Part shown: positions 40,952-49,316 of the stretch, one piece after another
Layout: each line of letters starts with the position of its first letter
Position numbering within the stretch: the stretch's first letter is position 1
NCBI RefSeq assembly: GCF_014268445.2
Contig: NZ_CP077089.1
Span: 5,129,501 to 5,193,500, forward strand
DNA: 64,000 bases
DNA from: Pseudomonas tensinigenes
Lineage (GTDB): Bacteria > Pseudomonadota > Gammaproteobacteria > Pseudomonadales > Pseudomonadaceae
Direction: 5' to 3'
Notes under the pieces: generated by a model
The model's database searches: none
Seen by the model: the letters and a program-made list of their open reading frames with translations, nothing else
Told to the model about the DNA's origin: nothing
Made by a program: the position numbers and the translations under genes

Positions 40952-41428
40952 ATGAAGCAACCGCTCTTCGATTTTGACCTCAAACGCGTTTCTCGCCGGC
41001 ACTACATAACTGGTAAGGCCGCAATCAATTTCCCGCGCCTGGGGTGCAGCACCGGTGGCTGGCACTTCCTTTCGTACTTTGACCGAGAGGCAGGGGTCGT
41101 CAAAGTATCGCTTGCAGGGATTCACTACCCGGATACCGATGCGTTCTTCGGTGACACTGGCGTCACTGATGTGACCGAGCAGCTAGGGGAGCGTGGATGG
41201 CCCGTAGAGGACAGAAAGTTCTTCATGGCTGATCACTACAGAGCTGCAGCAGACATGATTGTGAAATGGGCGTTGAGCGATTCAAAACACTGCAACGTTG
41301 AAGTTGCCGAATGGTTCCCTTCCCCTGGGGCGAGAAGTCGGCTGCTTTGGGTACTGGATCTTGGCAAGCCCACGCTTTTGGTACTGAACAGGCTGCAAAA
41401 AGTGGAAGCTTGGCTAAGCTCGCAATAG
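40952..41428 (+). CDS. Unknown 158-residue island protein
   Basis: No family recognised. Soluble, aromatic-rich sequence (GGWHFLSYFDREAGVV, EVAEWFPSPGARSRLLW). ATG 40952 has AGAGG eight bases upstream. It stands between the divergent HEPN-RES gene and the SH3 gene and could serve either; this is guesswork. Confidence 0.6.
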   Translation: MKQPLFDFDLKRVSRRHYITGKAAINFPRLGCSTGGWHFLSYFDREAGVVKVSLAGIHYPDTDAFFGDTGVTDVTEQLGERGWPVEDRKFFMADHYRAAADMIVKWALSDSKHCNVEVAEWFPSPGARSRLLWVLDLGKPTLLVLNRLQKVEAWLSSQ

Positions 41429-41477
41429 GTGATGATGTCAGGTTGGTCAGGAGGACAGCCGTTGTCATACGTGACGA

Positions 41478-42026
41478 ATGAGAGCAATGGATATGCGCAA
41501 GAAGTCCCAGTCATGGTTTGTCCCGCTCCTGATCCTTTTTGCCGTCCTGTGGGCAATGGGGAAGAAAGACACGCCTCCAGCCCCGGTACAGCCACATGCT
41601 CTTAGCACGCCGAATACGCTTGCGTCGATTTCCCCGGCCTCACCGCTAGCCCCGGCTCCTGATTCCGCAACTGAGCACTTCGTGAGTGCCGATAATCTCA
41701 ATGTCAGGGATCAACCTGGTGGAAAGGTCATCTCCAAACTGAAGCGCGGGGAAAAGGTTCAGGTCTTCGAGACGAGGAATGAATGGGCGCGCATCAGCAT
41801 TGATGGTCAATCTTCGAAATGGCTTTCGTCCAAGAGTCTATGCAGTGGGCCTGGCTGCTACGTTGTGCCGAAGCCCAGACCGTCGGCCCAGCTTCCACTG
41901 CCCGCTCGCCAACAGACTCCAGCTTACGGTTCCTCGTGCCCCTGTTCCTCTGGAAACGTGTGTATAGGGCCTAGGGGTGGTCGATACTGCATTACCTCTG
42001 GCGGTAACAAACGGTACGGCGTTTGA
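41478..42026 (+). CDS. Membrane-anchored SH3-domain protein
   Basis: A protein of up to 182 residues with an N-terminal membrane anchor (SWFVPLLILFAVLWAMG), a Pro/Ala-rich linker, a bacterial SH3 domain (DNLNVRDQPGGKVISKL) and a cysteine-rich tail ending GPRGGRYC and GGNKRYG. The tail resembles modules found on phage or conjugative surface proteins. Starts at 41478, 41487 or 41493 are all possible. Such proteins usually bind peptidoglycan; the role here is unknown. Confidence 0.7.
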   Translation: MRAMDMRKKSQSWFVPLLILFAVLWAMGKKDTPPAPVQPHALSTPNTLASISPASPLAPAPDSATEHFVSADNLNVRDQPGGKVISKLKRGEKVQVFETRNEWARISIDGQSSKWLSSKSLCSGPGCYVVPKPRPSAQLPLPARQQTPAYGSSCPCSSGNVCIGPRGGRYCITSGGNKRYGV

Positions 42027-42209
42027 GCGATTATCTGATGGCGTCTTGCGGGGGATTACACTCTCGTAGGCGCTTTAGCCGGTAAACGAGCCGATCTCTT
42101 GACGAGGTTTCGTTGCAGATGGATATGTATTGGCTATGAATCCGTAACCACCTGACTCAACAACCATGTGGTTCAACTTCATTTTTGATTTTCCAGCTCA
42201 GGGCTAAAC

Positions 42210-43772
42210 ATGCACACCATACGGAAAGTGGTAATTCAGAATTTCAAAAAATTCAAAACGCTCACGCTCGATTTTGAGTCTGGGAAGAATGTGCTGATTG
42301 GCAACAATGAGGCAGGAAAAAGCAGCATTTTGCTCGCGCTAGACCTCGCGCTCGGCGGGAGTCGCAACCGCATTGAAGCTCTGGGTGCAGAAGCTCTGCT
42401 CAACAAGGATTCGGTTGACACTTTCCTCGCTGGGGAGAAGAGCCTGGAGAAACTACCTGAGCTGATAGTCGACGTTTTCCTAGAGGAAGGTGACGACGAA
42501 AGTCTCTATGGAACCAACAATGCCCACCAGCGCCCGACTGACGGCGTGCGCATGATCCTTGCGGTGATGGCCGAATATGGCGAAGCGGTGCAAGCCATCT
42601 TGGCTGATGATCAACCGAACTTCCCATTCGAGTATTACGCGGTGCGGTTTGAAACGTTCGCCGGCAGGCCCTATGCAGCTTTCAACCGCCCCATTAAGCA
42701 CATGATGCTAGACGGTTCACGTATTGATGGCGATCACGCGTCTCGTGAATACACCCGAGCCGTTTACGCTTTCAACGCCCCCGTTGAAGACCGCTATAAA
42801 CTTGAAAACCTGTACCGCCAAGGCAAGCAGGCTTTTACAGGACAACATCTCGCAGCGCTCAACGCTGACCTACCCGCGTATCAGTTTGGCGTACGGAGTA
42901 GCGTCCGGTCGAACCTGGAAACTGACCTAATCATCACGGAAGACAATATTCCGCTTGAGAACCACGGCAAAGGAAGGCAGTGCTTCATCAAGACAGAATT
43001 TGCGCTGAGCAAGCACAAGCAAGGCGGCTTGGATGTAATGCTCTTGGAGGAGCCTGAGAACCACCTCAGCCATTCCTCCATGAAAGCACTTGTCGCCAAG
43101 CTAGCGGAGAACGAGAGCACCCAGCTTTTCATTGCAACCCACAGCAGCCATATCTGCTCAAGGCTTGATCTTCGGCATGCCCTTTTGATCGGCCCGAATG
43201 CAGCTGCTGGCTCACTTAAAGCCCTATCACCTGACACCGCAGAATTCTTCATGAAGGCCCCGGACAACAACGTCCTGGAGTTCGCGCTCTCGAAGAAGGT
43301 GATATTGGTTGAAGGTGATGCTGAATTCATCCTGGTGGAAGAGTTCTATAAGCAATGTACAAATGGGCGTCTACCGCATGTCGATGACGTTCACATAATC
43401 TCTATTGGGGGCACCAGCTTCAAAAGGTACATGGAGCTAGCTAACCTGCTCGGAATTCGAGTCGCAGCCATACGAGACAATGACAAGGATTATCAGAAAA
43501 ACTGCGTAGAAAACTACGTCGACTTCGCTTCGGATAATGCCAAAGTCTTTGCCGACAAAGACAATGACCGTTCAACCTTCGAAATAGGGTTGCACAACGA
43601 CAACGAGGAAACCTGCAAGACCGTCTTCGGCCCAGGACGAAAAACCCTCTCCCCCTTGGAATACATGCTGGCAAACAAGGCAGAAGCCGCGTTTGAGCTG
43701 CTCAAGGGAAAGCCAGGCGAGCTCACCGTTCCTGCCTACATCGCGGAGGCAATCCAATGGATAAACGAGTGA
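42210..43772 (+). CDS. OLD-family ATPase/TOPRIM nuclease, Gabija GajA-like
   Basis: A 520-residue class 2 OLD nuclease. Walker A GNNEAGKS (31-38), Walker B LEEPENH (Glu280-Glu283) and the H-loop THSSH form an ABC-type ATPase. The TOPRIM domain shows Glu368 in VEGDAEF and Asp423/Asp425/Asp427 in RDNDKD. The UvrD-like helicase gene overlaps its end by 16 bp. An OLD gene in tandem with a UvrD helicase is the class 2/Gabija plan. It is somewhat shorter than the GajA proteins I know. Confidence 0.85.
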   Translation: MHTIRKVVIQNFKKFKTLTLDFESGKNVLIGNNEAGKSSILLALDLALGGSRNRIEALGAEALLNKDSVDTFLAGEKSLEKLPELIVDVFLEEGDDESLYGTNNAHQRPTDGVRMILAVMAEYGEAVQAILADDQPNFPFEYYAVRFETFAGRPYAAFNRPIKHMMLDGSRIDGDHASREYTRAVYAFNAPVEDRYKLENLYRQGKQAFTGQHLAALNADLPAYQFGVRSSVRSNLETDLIITEDNIPLENHGKGRQCFIKTEFALSKHKQGGLDVMLLEEPENHLSHSSMKALVAKLAENESTQLFIATHSSHICSRLDLRHALLIGPNAAAGSLKALSPDTAEFFMKAPDNNVLEFALSKKVILVEGDAEFILVEEFYKQCTNGRLPHVDDVHIISIGGTSFKRYMELANLLGIRVAAIRDNDKDYQKNCVENYVDFASDNAKVFADKDNDRSTFEIGLHNDNEETCKTVFGPGRKTLSPLEYMLANKAEAAFELLKGKPGELTVPAYIAEAIQWINE

Positions 43773-44791
43773 TGTTCGCCGTGGCAGGGTCAGGGAAGAC
43801 CACCCTGCTAGTGAAGCGTCTGAGCCTAGAAAAGCGCGCACTAATAATCACCTACACGGAGAACAACTATCGCCATTTGCGCGATAGCATCATCAAACGG
43901 TTTGGCCATGTCCCAAAAAACATCAACCTGCTGAGTTATTTCACGTTCCTTTATAGCTTCTGCTATCGCCCTCTGCTGCAAGTGCATATGCAGACGCGGG
44001 GAATCAGCTTTCGAGCTCCGCACGCCCGTACGTTAAAGCTCAAACGGGACAATATGGCGTATTACGCCACAACAAGCGGCAGCGTTTACCACAACCGCCT
44101 CGCAAAGCTCCTAGAGACCGTTGATGCAATTCCTGACTTGATGGCTCGAATGGAGCGCTTTTACGATGAGTTTTATGTCGACGAAGTTCAAGACCTAGCA
44201 GGCCATGATTTCAACCTGCTAATGGCATTAGCGAAAGCCAAGGTTGAGATGCTGTTTGTAGGTGACTTCTACCAGCATACGTTCGACACCAGTCGTGATG
44301 GAAACGTGAACAGCTCGCTACACGCTGACATTGGGAAATATGAAAAACTCTTTCAAAAGGCGGGTGTGACTGTCGACAAGGAAACACTGAGCCGAAGCTG
44401 GAGGTGTGGCGTCACCGTATGTGATTTTATCCGTACACATCTCCAGATTGACATGCAGTCACAGCATACGTATGAAACCGAAATCATTCCTCTGTCCAAT
44501 CAAGTGGATGCTAACGCCGTGCACGCGGATGGCAACGTGGTGAAGCTGTTCTACCAGGAGCATTACAAATACGGGTGTCTGTCTAACAACTGGGGCGCTA
44601 GTAAGGGTTTGGATCACTACAACGATGTGTGCGTAGTGCTGGGTACTACTCACTGGAAGATCTACCAGACATCCTCGCTTGCCGCGCTCCCTCCACAGAC
44701 AAAAAACAAACTCTATGTTGCCTTCTCACGGACTCGCGGAAGGCTGTACCTAGCGCCCGAAAAACTTTTCAAACCATTTAAAACGGACTAG
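43757..44791 (+). CDS. Compact UvrD-like helicase, Gabija GajB-like
   Basis: A 344-residue SF1 helicase, much shorter than UvrD and shorter than typical GajB, yet with all core motifs: AGSGKT (10-15), DEVQD (142-146), VGDFYQ, SRSWRC, a motif V-like GASKGLDHYNDV, and VAFSRTR. It starts within the OLD gene behind GGAGG, so the two are co-translated. Loss of the 1B/2B domains probably leaves a DNA-sensing ATPase rather than a processive helicase. Confidence 0.82.
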   Translation: MDKRVMFAVAGSGKTTLLVKRLSLEKRALIITYTENNYRHLRDSIIKRFGHVPKNINLLSYFTFLYSFCYRPLLQVHMQTRGISFRAPHARTLKLKRDNMAYYATTSGSVYHNRLAKLLETVDAIPDLMARMERFYDEFYVDEVQDLAGHDFNLLMALAKAKVEMLFVGDFYQHTFDTSRDGNVNSSLHADIGKYEKLFQKAGVTVDKETLSRSWRCGVTVCDFIRTHLQIDMQSQHTYETEIIPLSNQVDANAVHADGNVVKLFYQEHYKYGCLSNNWGASKGLDHYNDVCVVLGTTHWKIYQTSSLAALPPQTKNKLYVAFSRTRGRLYLAPEKLFKPFKTD

Positions 44792-44885
44792 GTCGTAGCC
44801 ATGGGTGGTGATGTCTGGCGTAAGACCTTGTCCAGAAAGTATGCTCAGTATGAAGGGGAACCGCTGGGCATGACACCTAGCGTGA

Positions 44886-45512
44886 TCAGTCGAAAGACTG
44901 GCCCTGCTCCATCTCCCCAATCCAGCTGTATGTGCCGTTTAGCCAAACGAAGACGCTGTTGAGCACCTCGCGCAAGTGCCGGATGTTGATATGCGTAACG
45001 TCTGGGAGATGGTCTTTACCACTGTTGGTCGTCGCATACCGAAACGCCATCGAGTCTGGGTCGACGTTGTCCAACTGGCGAATGAATTCGTGAACAGCAG
45101 TAGCGTTGACGTCAGAGCGCTCTAGCCCCAAGTCCTTGAGCAGATGCCGCAACTCCGACCACAGAGGCATCAACGGATGCTTATCGTAGTTCTTGGGCTC
45201 TTTGCCTGTCAGAGCGCGAGCACTCTTTAGCATCAGCTTGAACTGCAGCTCCAAGGAATGGCGGTACAGAAAAAGCAAAGGATAAATGCCGCTGTCCAAT
45301 GGCACCTGACGATTCGCCATGGCCTCCACAAGACCGTCGGCGGCATCTTTGTATGCAAAAGCATAGAGGTCGGCACGAAAGTGAGACCAGTTCAGCATCG
45401 CGTTGTACTGCCAATCCTCACCCTGGATAAACAGCTGCTGGCCGGAGAAGTCTGCCGGCCACTGGATGGCCTCAAGCTCCGGGTCGAGCATCGGTAGCGA
45501 TTCCTCATCCAT
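44886..45512 (-). CDS. HEPN-like protein of unknown function
   Basis: A 208-residue helical protein. YRHSLELQFKLMLK is like the RHxxELxLK segment seen in several HEPN-type families of defence islands, and HLREVLNSVFVWLNG closes the domain. The RNase-type RxxxxH pair is not obvious. ATG 45512 has GAGGAG upstream. It converges on the OLD/helicase pair and might be an accessory to it. Confidence 0.65.
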   Translation of the reverse strand: MDEESLPMLDPELEAIQWPADFSGQQLFIQGEDWQYNAMLNWSHFRADLYAFAYKDAADGLVEAMANRQVPLDSGIYPLLFLYRHSLELQFKLMLKSARALTGKEPKNYDKHPLMPLWSELRHLLKDLGLERSDVNATAVHEFIRQLDNVDPDSMAFRYATTNSGKDHLPDVTHINIRHLREVLNSVFVWLNGTYSWIGEMEQGQSFD

Positions 45513-45765
45513 ATCGTCTCCTCACGTTGGCCAGTCCATGGTGTAGAACTTTACGAGTCTGGGTGGACTATCGGCAACCAGTAGGTGGTTTTCTGGCTTG
45601 GGCTACTGTGCGAGAAAGCGTGATCTCAGGTTGAGGTCACAGTGTCCTTTTTGCGGGGACATCGAAAAATGGCTCTGATCTATGCTGGGCACGGTTTCGG
45701 CGCTTAATTGAGCTTCAGAGGGTACGTTATCGCGGCAGCCCAGTAGTCATTGCAAGGAAGCGTGT

Positions 45766-46464
45766 ATGAAATTTTATCGGTTTGATCCCCAGAAACTTGT
45801 TATGCCCGTGAAGCACGACCTGCAAGTTGATTCCGATTTGGCCGGCCTGATTCTCCAGGTGCGTCCCAAGGACTGCATTGTGCTGGCCGGTTGGGACGCG
45901 AGGGCCCAGGTTGGTAAGGTGAGCGCATTCGGGATCATCATGACCGTTGATCGAGAGTCAGACCGTGCAAAAAACCTGTGGCGCGAGGCTGATGTCACGC
46001 TTCGGCCCAGCTCGAATGGACGACGTTACTGGGTGCAAGCCAAACACTGGTTTGCTTTTGCTCCTGACGTGGTCAACCGGTACGGTCTTCCAGATCTACA
46101 TGCCGAATATTTTCCAGACATCGCTGGATTCGACATCCCTGCACCACCACCGTCCGTGAAAGGTGTGAGTCGTCCCTCGAATTCGCCGACAGGTGGGTAC
46201 GTCTATGTCATTCGATCTAAGCTGGGTTTCAAGATCGGCAAAACAATTCACCTGAAAGCTCGCACTCGGCTCTTTGAGGTCAAGCTCCCCTTTCCCATAA
46301 GCCTTGAACATTACGCCTGGTTTGACGATTACAGTCATGCAGAGCGAAGCTTCCACATCACTTATCAAGCAAAGCGCCTTGAGGGTGAGTGGTTCGATCT
46401 CGACGCCTCCGATCTTGAGCAGATCAAAACTTTTGGTAAGTCTGTGCCGGTGGCTGGGCTGTGA
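45766..46464 (+). CDS. GIY-YIG nuclease-domain protein (T5orf172/MUG113 type)
   Basis: A 232-residue protein. Residues 143-220 match the GIY-YIG domain of the T5orf172 group: GYVYVIRS, KIGKT, an arginine in KARTRL, a glutamate in HAERSFH and EGEWFDL. The first 120 residues are an unrecognised beta-rich domain (DCIVLAGWDARAQVGKVSA), perhaps for substrate sensing. AAGGAAG precedes ATG 45766. A coiled-coil gene follows 12 bp downstream, suggesting a two-gene system. Confidence 0.82.
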   Translation: MKFYRFDPQKLVMPVKHDLQVDSDLAGLILQVRPKDCIVLAGWDARAQVGKVSAFGIIMTVDRESDRAKNLWREADVTLRPSSNGRRYWVQAKHWFAFAPDVVNRYGLPDLHAEYFPDIAGFDIPAPPPSVKGVSRPSNSPTGGYVYVIRSKLGFKIGKTIHLKARTRLFEVKLPFPISLEHYAWFDDYSHAERSFHITYQAKRLEGEWFDLDASDLEQIKTFGKSVPVAGL

Positions 46465-46476
46465 ATAGGTACTCAA

Positions 46477-47199
46477 ATGGAAGTGATTAGCTATTTGCGA
46501 GTCGAGTCGATAGAGACTTGCCTTGAAATGTTGATGAAGGCTTTGGTCACAATACCGACCCAGATCATTGAAGGTGATTCTGTCTCTACAGGCTCTTCTG
46601 CAGTCGCCATGCTAGATCGCGAAGCCTTCATCAAAGCCTGCGAGAGCCTCAAGCCTGCTGTGGTATTCATTTATCGCGAGCATAGCCTTTTGGAGGAACA
46701 ACTCGCCGATCTGGTTTCCGAAATCACAGACGTCCAGGCTGAGGCGGATAAGCTCCGACAGGAGTTCTTGTCTAGGGAAGCGGAGGTCGTGGCTAGGGCT
46801 CGAAAATCCTGTCCTGATTACTCTCACCTTCAGTGTTTCTTTACCAGCGGGGCGTTATTAGTCGCTATGGCCTGTGAGGTAGGTGACTACCAGGACTTCA
46901 CAGAGGCACTCGATAGATTTGAGCAGGCTGCGGATGAGGCTGAGGAAATGGCGTCATCTCTAGACCAGGCAAGACTGAATAGTGAGATGAAAAAGGTCGC
47001 GGAGACGGTTTCCAAGGATCAAGGATTCATTTCCCTTCGTGGCAAGCGAAAGCGGGCGATGTACGTCCTAAAGCATTATCGACAGGGGATTCCTGAGTCT
47101 CCATATCTTGAGCGACCCGATCAGGGATCAGAACCTATTGATCGGAACGTCGTTCTCGTTGCAAGGCAGGCCGCTGATATTCTTGAGTTTGAGACCTGA
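46477..47199 (+). CDS. Coiled-coil protein, partner of the GIY-YIG gene
   Basis: A 240-residue soluble protein with a central coiled coil (LEEQLADLVSEITDVQAEAD, residues about 70-110) and a second helical region (FEQAADEAEEMASSLDQA). No catalytic motif is seen. It is 12 bp downstream of the GIY-YIG gene on the same strand. The pair is not one I recognise as a named system. Confidence 0.7.
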   Translation: MEVISYLRVESIETCLEMLMKALVTIPTQIIEGDSVSTGSSAVAMLDREAFIKACESLKPAVVFIYREHSLLEEQLADLVSEITDVQAEADKLRQEFLSREAEVVARARKSCPDYSHLQCFFTSGALLVAMACEVGDYQDFTEALDRFEQAADEAEEMASSLDQARLNSEMKKVAETVSKDQGFISLRGKRKRAMYVLKHYRQGIPESPYLERPDQGSEPIDRNVVLVARQAADILEFET

Positions 47200-47205
47200 G
47201 CACGG

Positions 47206-47661
47206 TCAACCGCCGACGTACCACAGCCGGTTAACTGTGCTCTTGGGCAGTTCTAATTGCCGGCAAACCTCCGCTTGAGAAAGGCCTGCCGCCTTAAGAT
47301 CGCGCACCGCTTTGAGTCTTTCTGCGGCAGCGATTCTCTGGGGTGTAGTGAGCTTTTGGGGTTCGGCAGGTAGCTTTTCATCTAGAACTCCAAGCTGCAT
47401 GAGTTCTTTCATTGTGTCATCCAAAACTGAGCGCGCGGTCTTGCCCTCATCGGCAGCGGCCACGAGCGTGAGAAAGGACAGTGGCATTAAGCCTAGCGCT
47501 TTAGCGATGTCGGCACTGAGGTCGACGCTTACTGACGTTGTCGATGCCTCCAGCCGGCTTATGTGACCTTGGTCAGTCTGATGCTGGAGGTCTGCTTGCG
47601 ATAAGCCACGTCGAACCCTCAGCCACTGTAGTGTTGCCGCGTATGCCTTCCGCAAAGACAT
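47206..47661 (-). CDS. Double-headed HTH regulator, paralogue of the 35901 gene
   Basis: A 151-residue protein: an XRE-type HTH in residues 5-60 (RVRRGLSQADLQHQTDQGHI, SRLEAS) and a C-terminal Hin-like HTH (LKAAGLSQAEVCRQLELPKS). ATG 47661 has GGAGAGG 8 nt upstream. It is convergent with the coiled-coil gene and divergent from the DUF6957-like gene, so the 47662-47818 gap, with its AT-rich TGTATATAGT, may hold its operator. Confidence 0.8.
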   Translation of the reverse strand: MSLRKAYAATLQWLRVRRGLSQADLQHQTDQGHISRLEASTTSVSVDLSADIAKALGLMPLSFLTLVAAADEGKTARSVLDDTMKELMQLGVLDEKLPAEPQKLTTPQRIAAAERLKAVRDLKAAGLSQAEVCRQLELPKSTVNRLWYVGG

Positions 47662-47818
47662 CCAGCGCACCTCTCCACAAAAGGAGACGGTATGCCCCGT
47701 TTGATGAGTTCCACACAAATGTATATAGTCATTGCGATGGAACGAAAGATGCGCCACCTTTGCGATCTGTACGTGCGCAGAGCCCTATTTTCTTTGTCGC
47801 CAAGAGGATCATCAATTT

Positions 47819-48214
47819 ATGACTAATTCTTCTGCGCACGCGCTGCTGCGGGAGGGGGAAATCTCCTCTGCTGGCACGTCGCTGTCTCATGCAGAAGTGG
47901 AAGTATTGGTCGCGGGGCGCTTCGGTCGTAAGCCTTTTTGCACCGTCGAGGACTGGGTCATCTTCCACGTCGACGAGTCCCCAGAGTCGCTCGCGAAAGT
48001 ACGAGCTACTGGTCTGGAACCGATGTTCATGTATGCCCACTGCGTCGTCCATGACGGTCATGGCCGGTTTCCGCCAGGGGGCTGGGTGCGCTCGACCCTG
48101 TGTAAATCGTTCGACGGTGTTTGCCTGTTCGAGACGCGAAACACGGTGTACGTGCTCGTGGGAAAAGGGCGCGAGATGACTGCCTCGCTGAAGACAATAT
48201 TTGGCTTATGTTAA
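47819..48214 (+). CDS. DUF6957-like protein
   Basis: A 131-residue protein whose second half (GGWVRSTLCKSFDG, CLFETRNTVYVLVGKG) is like a family I recall from Pseudomonas mobile elements as DUF6957. ATG 47819 follows GAGGATC. Its function is unknown. It leads a run of three small same-strand genes that may be one unit. Confidence 0.65.
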   Translation: MTNSSAHALLREGEISSAGTSLSHAEVEVLVAGRFGRKPFCTVEDWVIFHVDESPESLAKVRATGLEPMFMYAHCVVHDGHGRFPPGGWVRSTLCKSFDGVCLFETRNTVYVLVGKGREMTASLKTIFGLC

Positions 48215-48256
48215 TCGCAGGCGCACTTCGCGGGCCTGCTCAACAAGAGATACACG

Positions 48257-48727
48257 ATGTTCAGGATTAGCATGCAAGACCAGGCCGGCCCGGTGGGTAT
48301 GTTCGGGGATGGTCTCGCTCACTTTCACGCCATGTCGCGATCCTTGGTTACCCATTGGTATCACGTGAGCCTCAAGCGCCGGCATGAGGGGCGATTCGTA
48401 GCTTATGAAGAGATGCTGAACGATGAGCCTCGCTTGGTGGAGCTGCTGGTCTCCCAAGACGAGAGCATGGTCATTCAAGATGTCCAGGTCGTTACCCCGG
48501 CATGGATGAACAAAGGGTCAGGCTGGAAGATGGAAAAGCTGAAATCGCTTTCCATGGGGTTCAACCAGGCAGAAGTGCCAATCTGTGTTCTGCAGGTCGA
48601 GAGTGGTGATGTGTACGTCAATACCCATCAGCGCGACCTCGATGTCGATACCTTGGTTGGGGTCAGGGAGCTATATCGGCGCAGTGCTGCAACCACCGGC
48701 GTAGCCTCAGCGTCGGAGGCTCTGTAG
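48257..48727 (+). CDS. Unknown 156-residue island protein
   Basis: No family recognised. Soluble, alpha/beta sequence (SMGFNQAEVPICVLQVESGD). It lies in the same-strand trio 47819-49119, two bases before the next gene, which suggests co-translation. Confidence 0.6.
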   Translation: MFRISMQDQAGPVGMFGDGLAHFHAMSRSLVTHWYHVSLKRRHEGRFVAYEEMLNDEPRLVELLVSQDESMVIQDVQVVTPAWMNKGSGWKMEKLKSLSMGFNQAEVPICVLQVESGDVYVNTHQRDLDVDTLVGVRELYRRSAATTGVASASEAL

Positions 48728-48729
48728 CT

Positions 48730-49119
48730 ATGGACGACATCAATACCGTCGCAGTCGATTTACATGAAAAGCGCTACTCGGACTTCGACCTTCTTCGCAT
48801 CGCCAAAGCAGTGAATCAAGACTACGACGGGCTGGTCACGGCCTACCTGGTGAATGTCCATATTCATGCGTGCAGTGCTGTTGGTGTGGTGTTCGGTCAC
48901 ATTTGCCCTGGGCCGTACCAACGATTTGCAGATGGTCGGCTGATTCGGACATCCGACATTCAGTCCGTAACGAAGGAAGACAGGTTTTGGGTGATCAATA
49001 CGGTCAACTCGAAGTACGTCATTGCGACGTTCAGGCGGGACGTCGGACGGCGTAGCTTGCGTGAGTTCATGCGCATAGCGGGAGACAGGTATCTGCCAAC
49101 GCCGGATCGCCTCCAGTAG
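48730..49119 (+). CDS. Unknown 129-residue island protein
   Basis: No family recognised. The central part (VVFGHICPGPYQRFADGRLI) and end (RRDVGRRSLREFMRIAGD) suggest a small alpha/beta domain. It begins two bases after the previous stop and is followed by structured repeat D. Confidence 0.6.
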   Translation: MDDINTVAVDLHEKRYSDFDLLRIAKAVNQDYDGLVTAYLVNVHIHACSAVGVVFGHICPGPYQRFADGRLIRTSDIQSVTKEDRFWVINTVNSKYVIATFRRDVGRRSLREFMRIAGDRYLPTPDRLQ

Positions 49120-49133
49120 TCGTTGATCGTTTT

Positions 49134-49222
49134 GGGCTTGCCCCTCTTCAGGGACTGGTGTCGTGAACCAACCCCGGAAAAGCCGGGTTTCTGCCTTGGC
49201 GGGGTTGCTTTCCACCCCTGAT
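49134..49222 (+). repeat. Structured intergenic repeat, copy D (divergent)
   Basis: 5' hairpin CCCT-CTTC-AGGG (49142-49153), conserved GGTGTCGTGAACC, and a stem CAACCCCG/CGGGGTTG (49169-49176 with 49200-49207) where copies A and B have CCGAG/CTCGG. It lacks the 3' block of A-C. It lies between convergent genes. Confidence 0.6.
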
Positions 49223-49316
49223 CAGTCTGGACACTATAGATCAGCAGCCCGACCTCTTTGGGCGACCCAAAACGGCTGTAAAGCCTCAGCCGCACCTATA
49301 TCCAGTGACGGACATT

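Noticed and set aside
44792..44885. CTGGCGTAAGACC as a possible fifth copy of the structured repeat
   Set aside because: The 5' hairpin, the paired stems and the 3' block are absent; the resemblance is limited to one short stretch.
32924..49222. Structured repeats as a CRISPR array
   Set aside because: The copies are kilobases apart, around 90-120 bp long and vary in sequence while keeping folding. No Cas genes are present.
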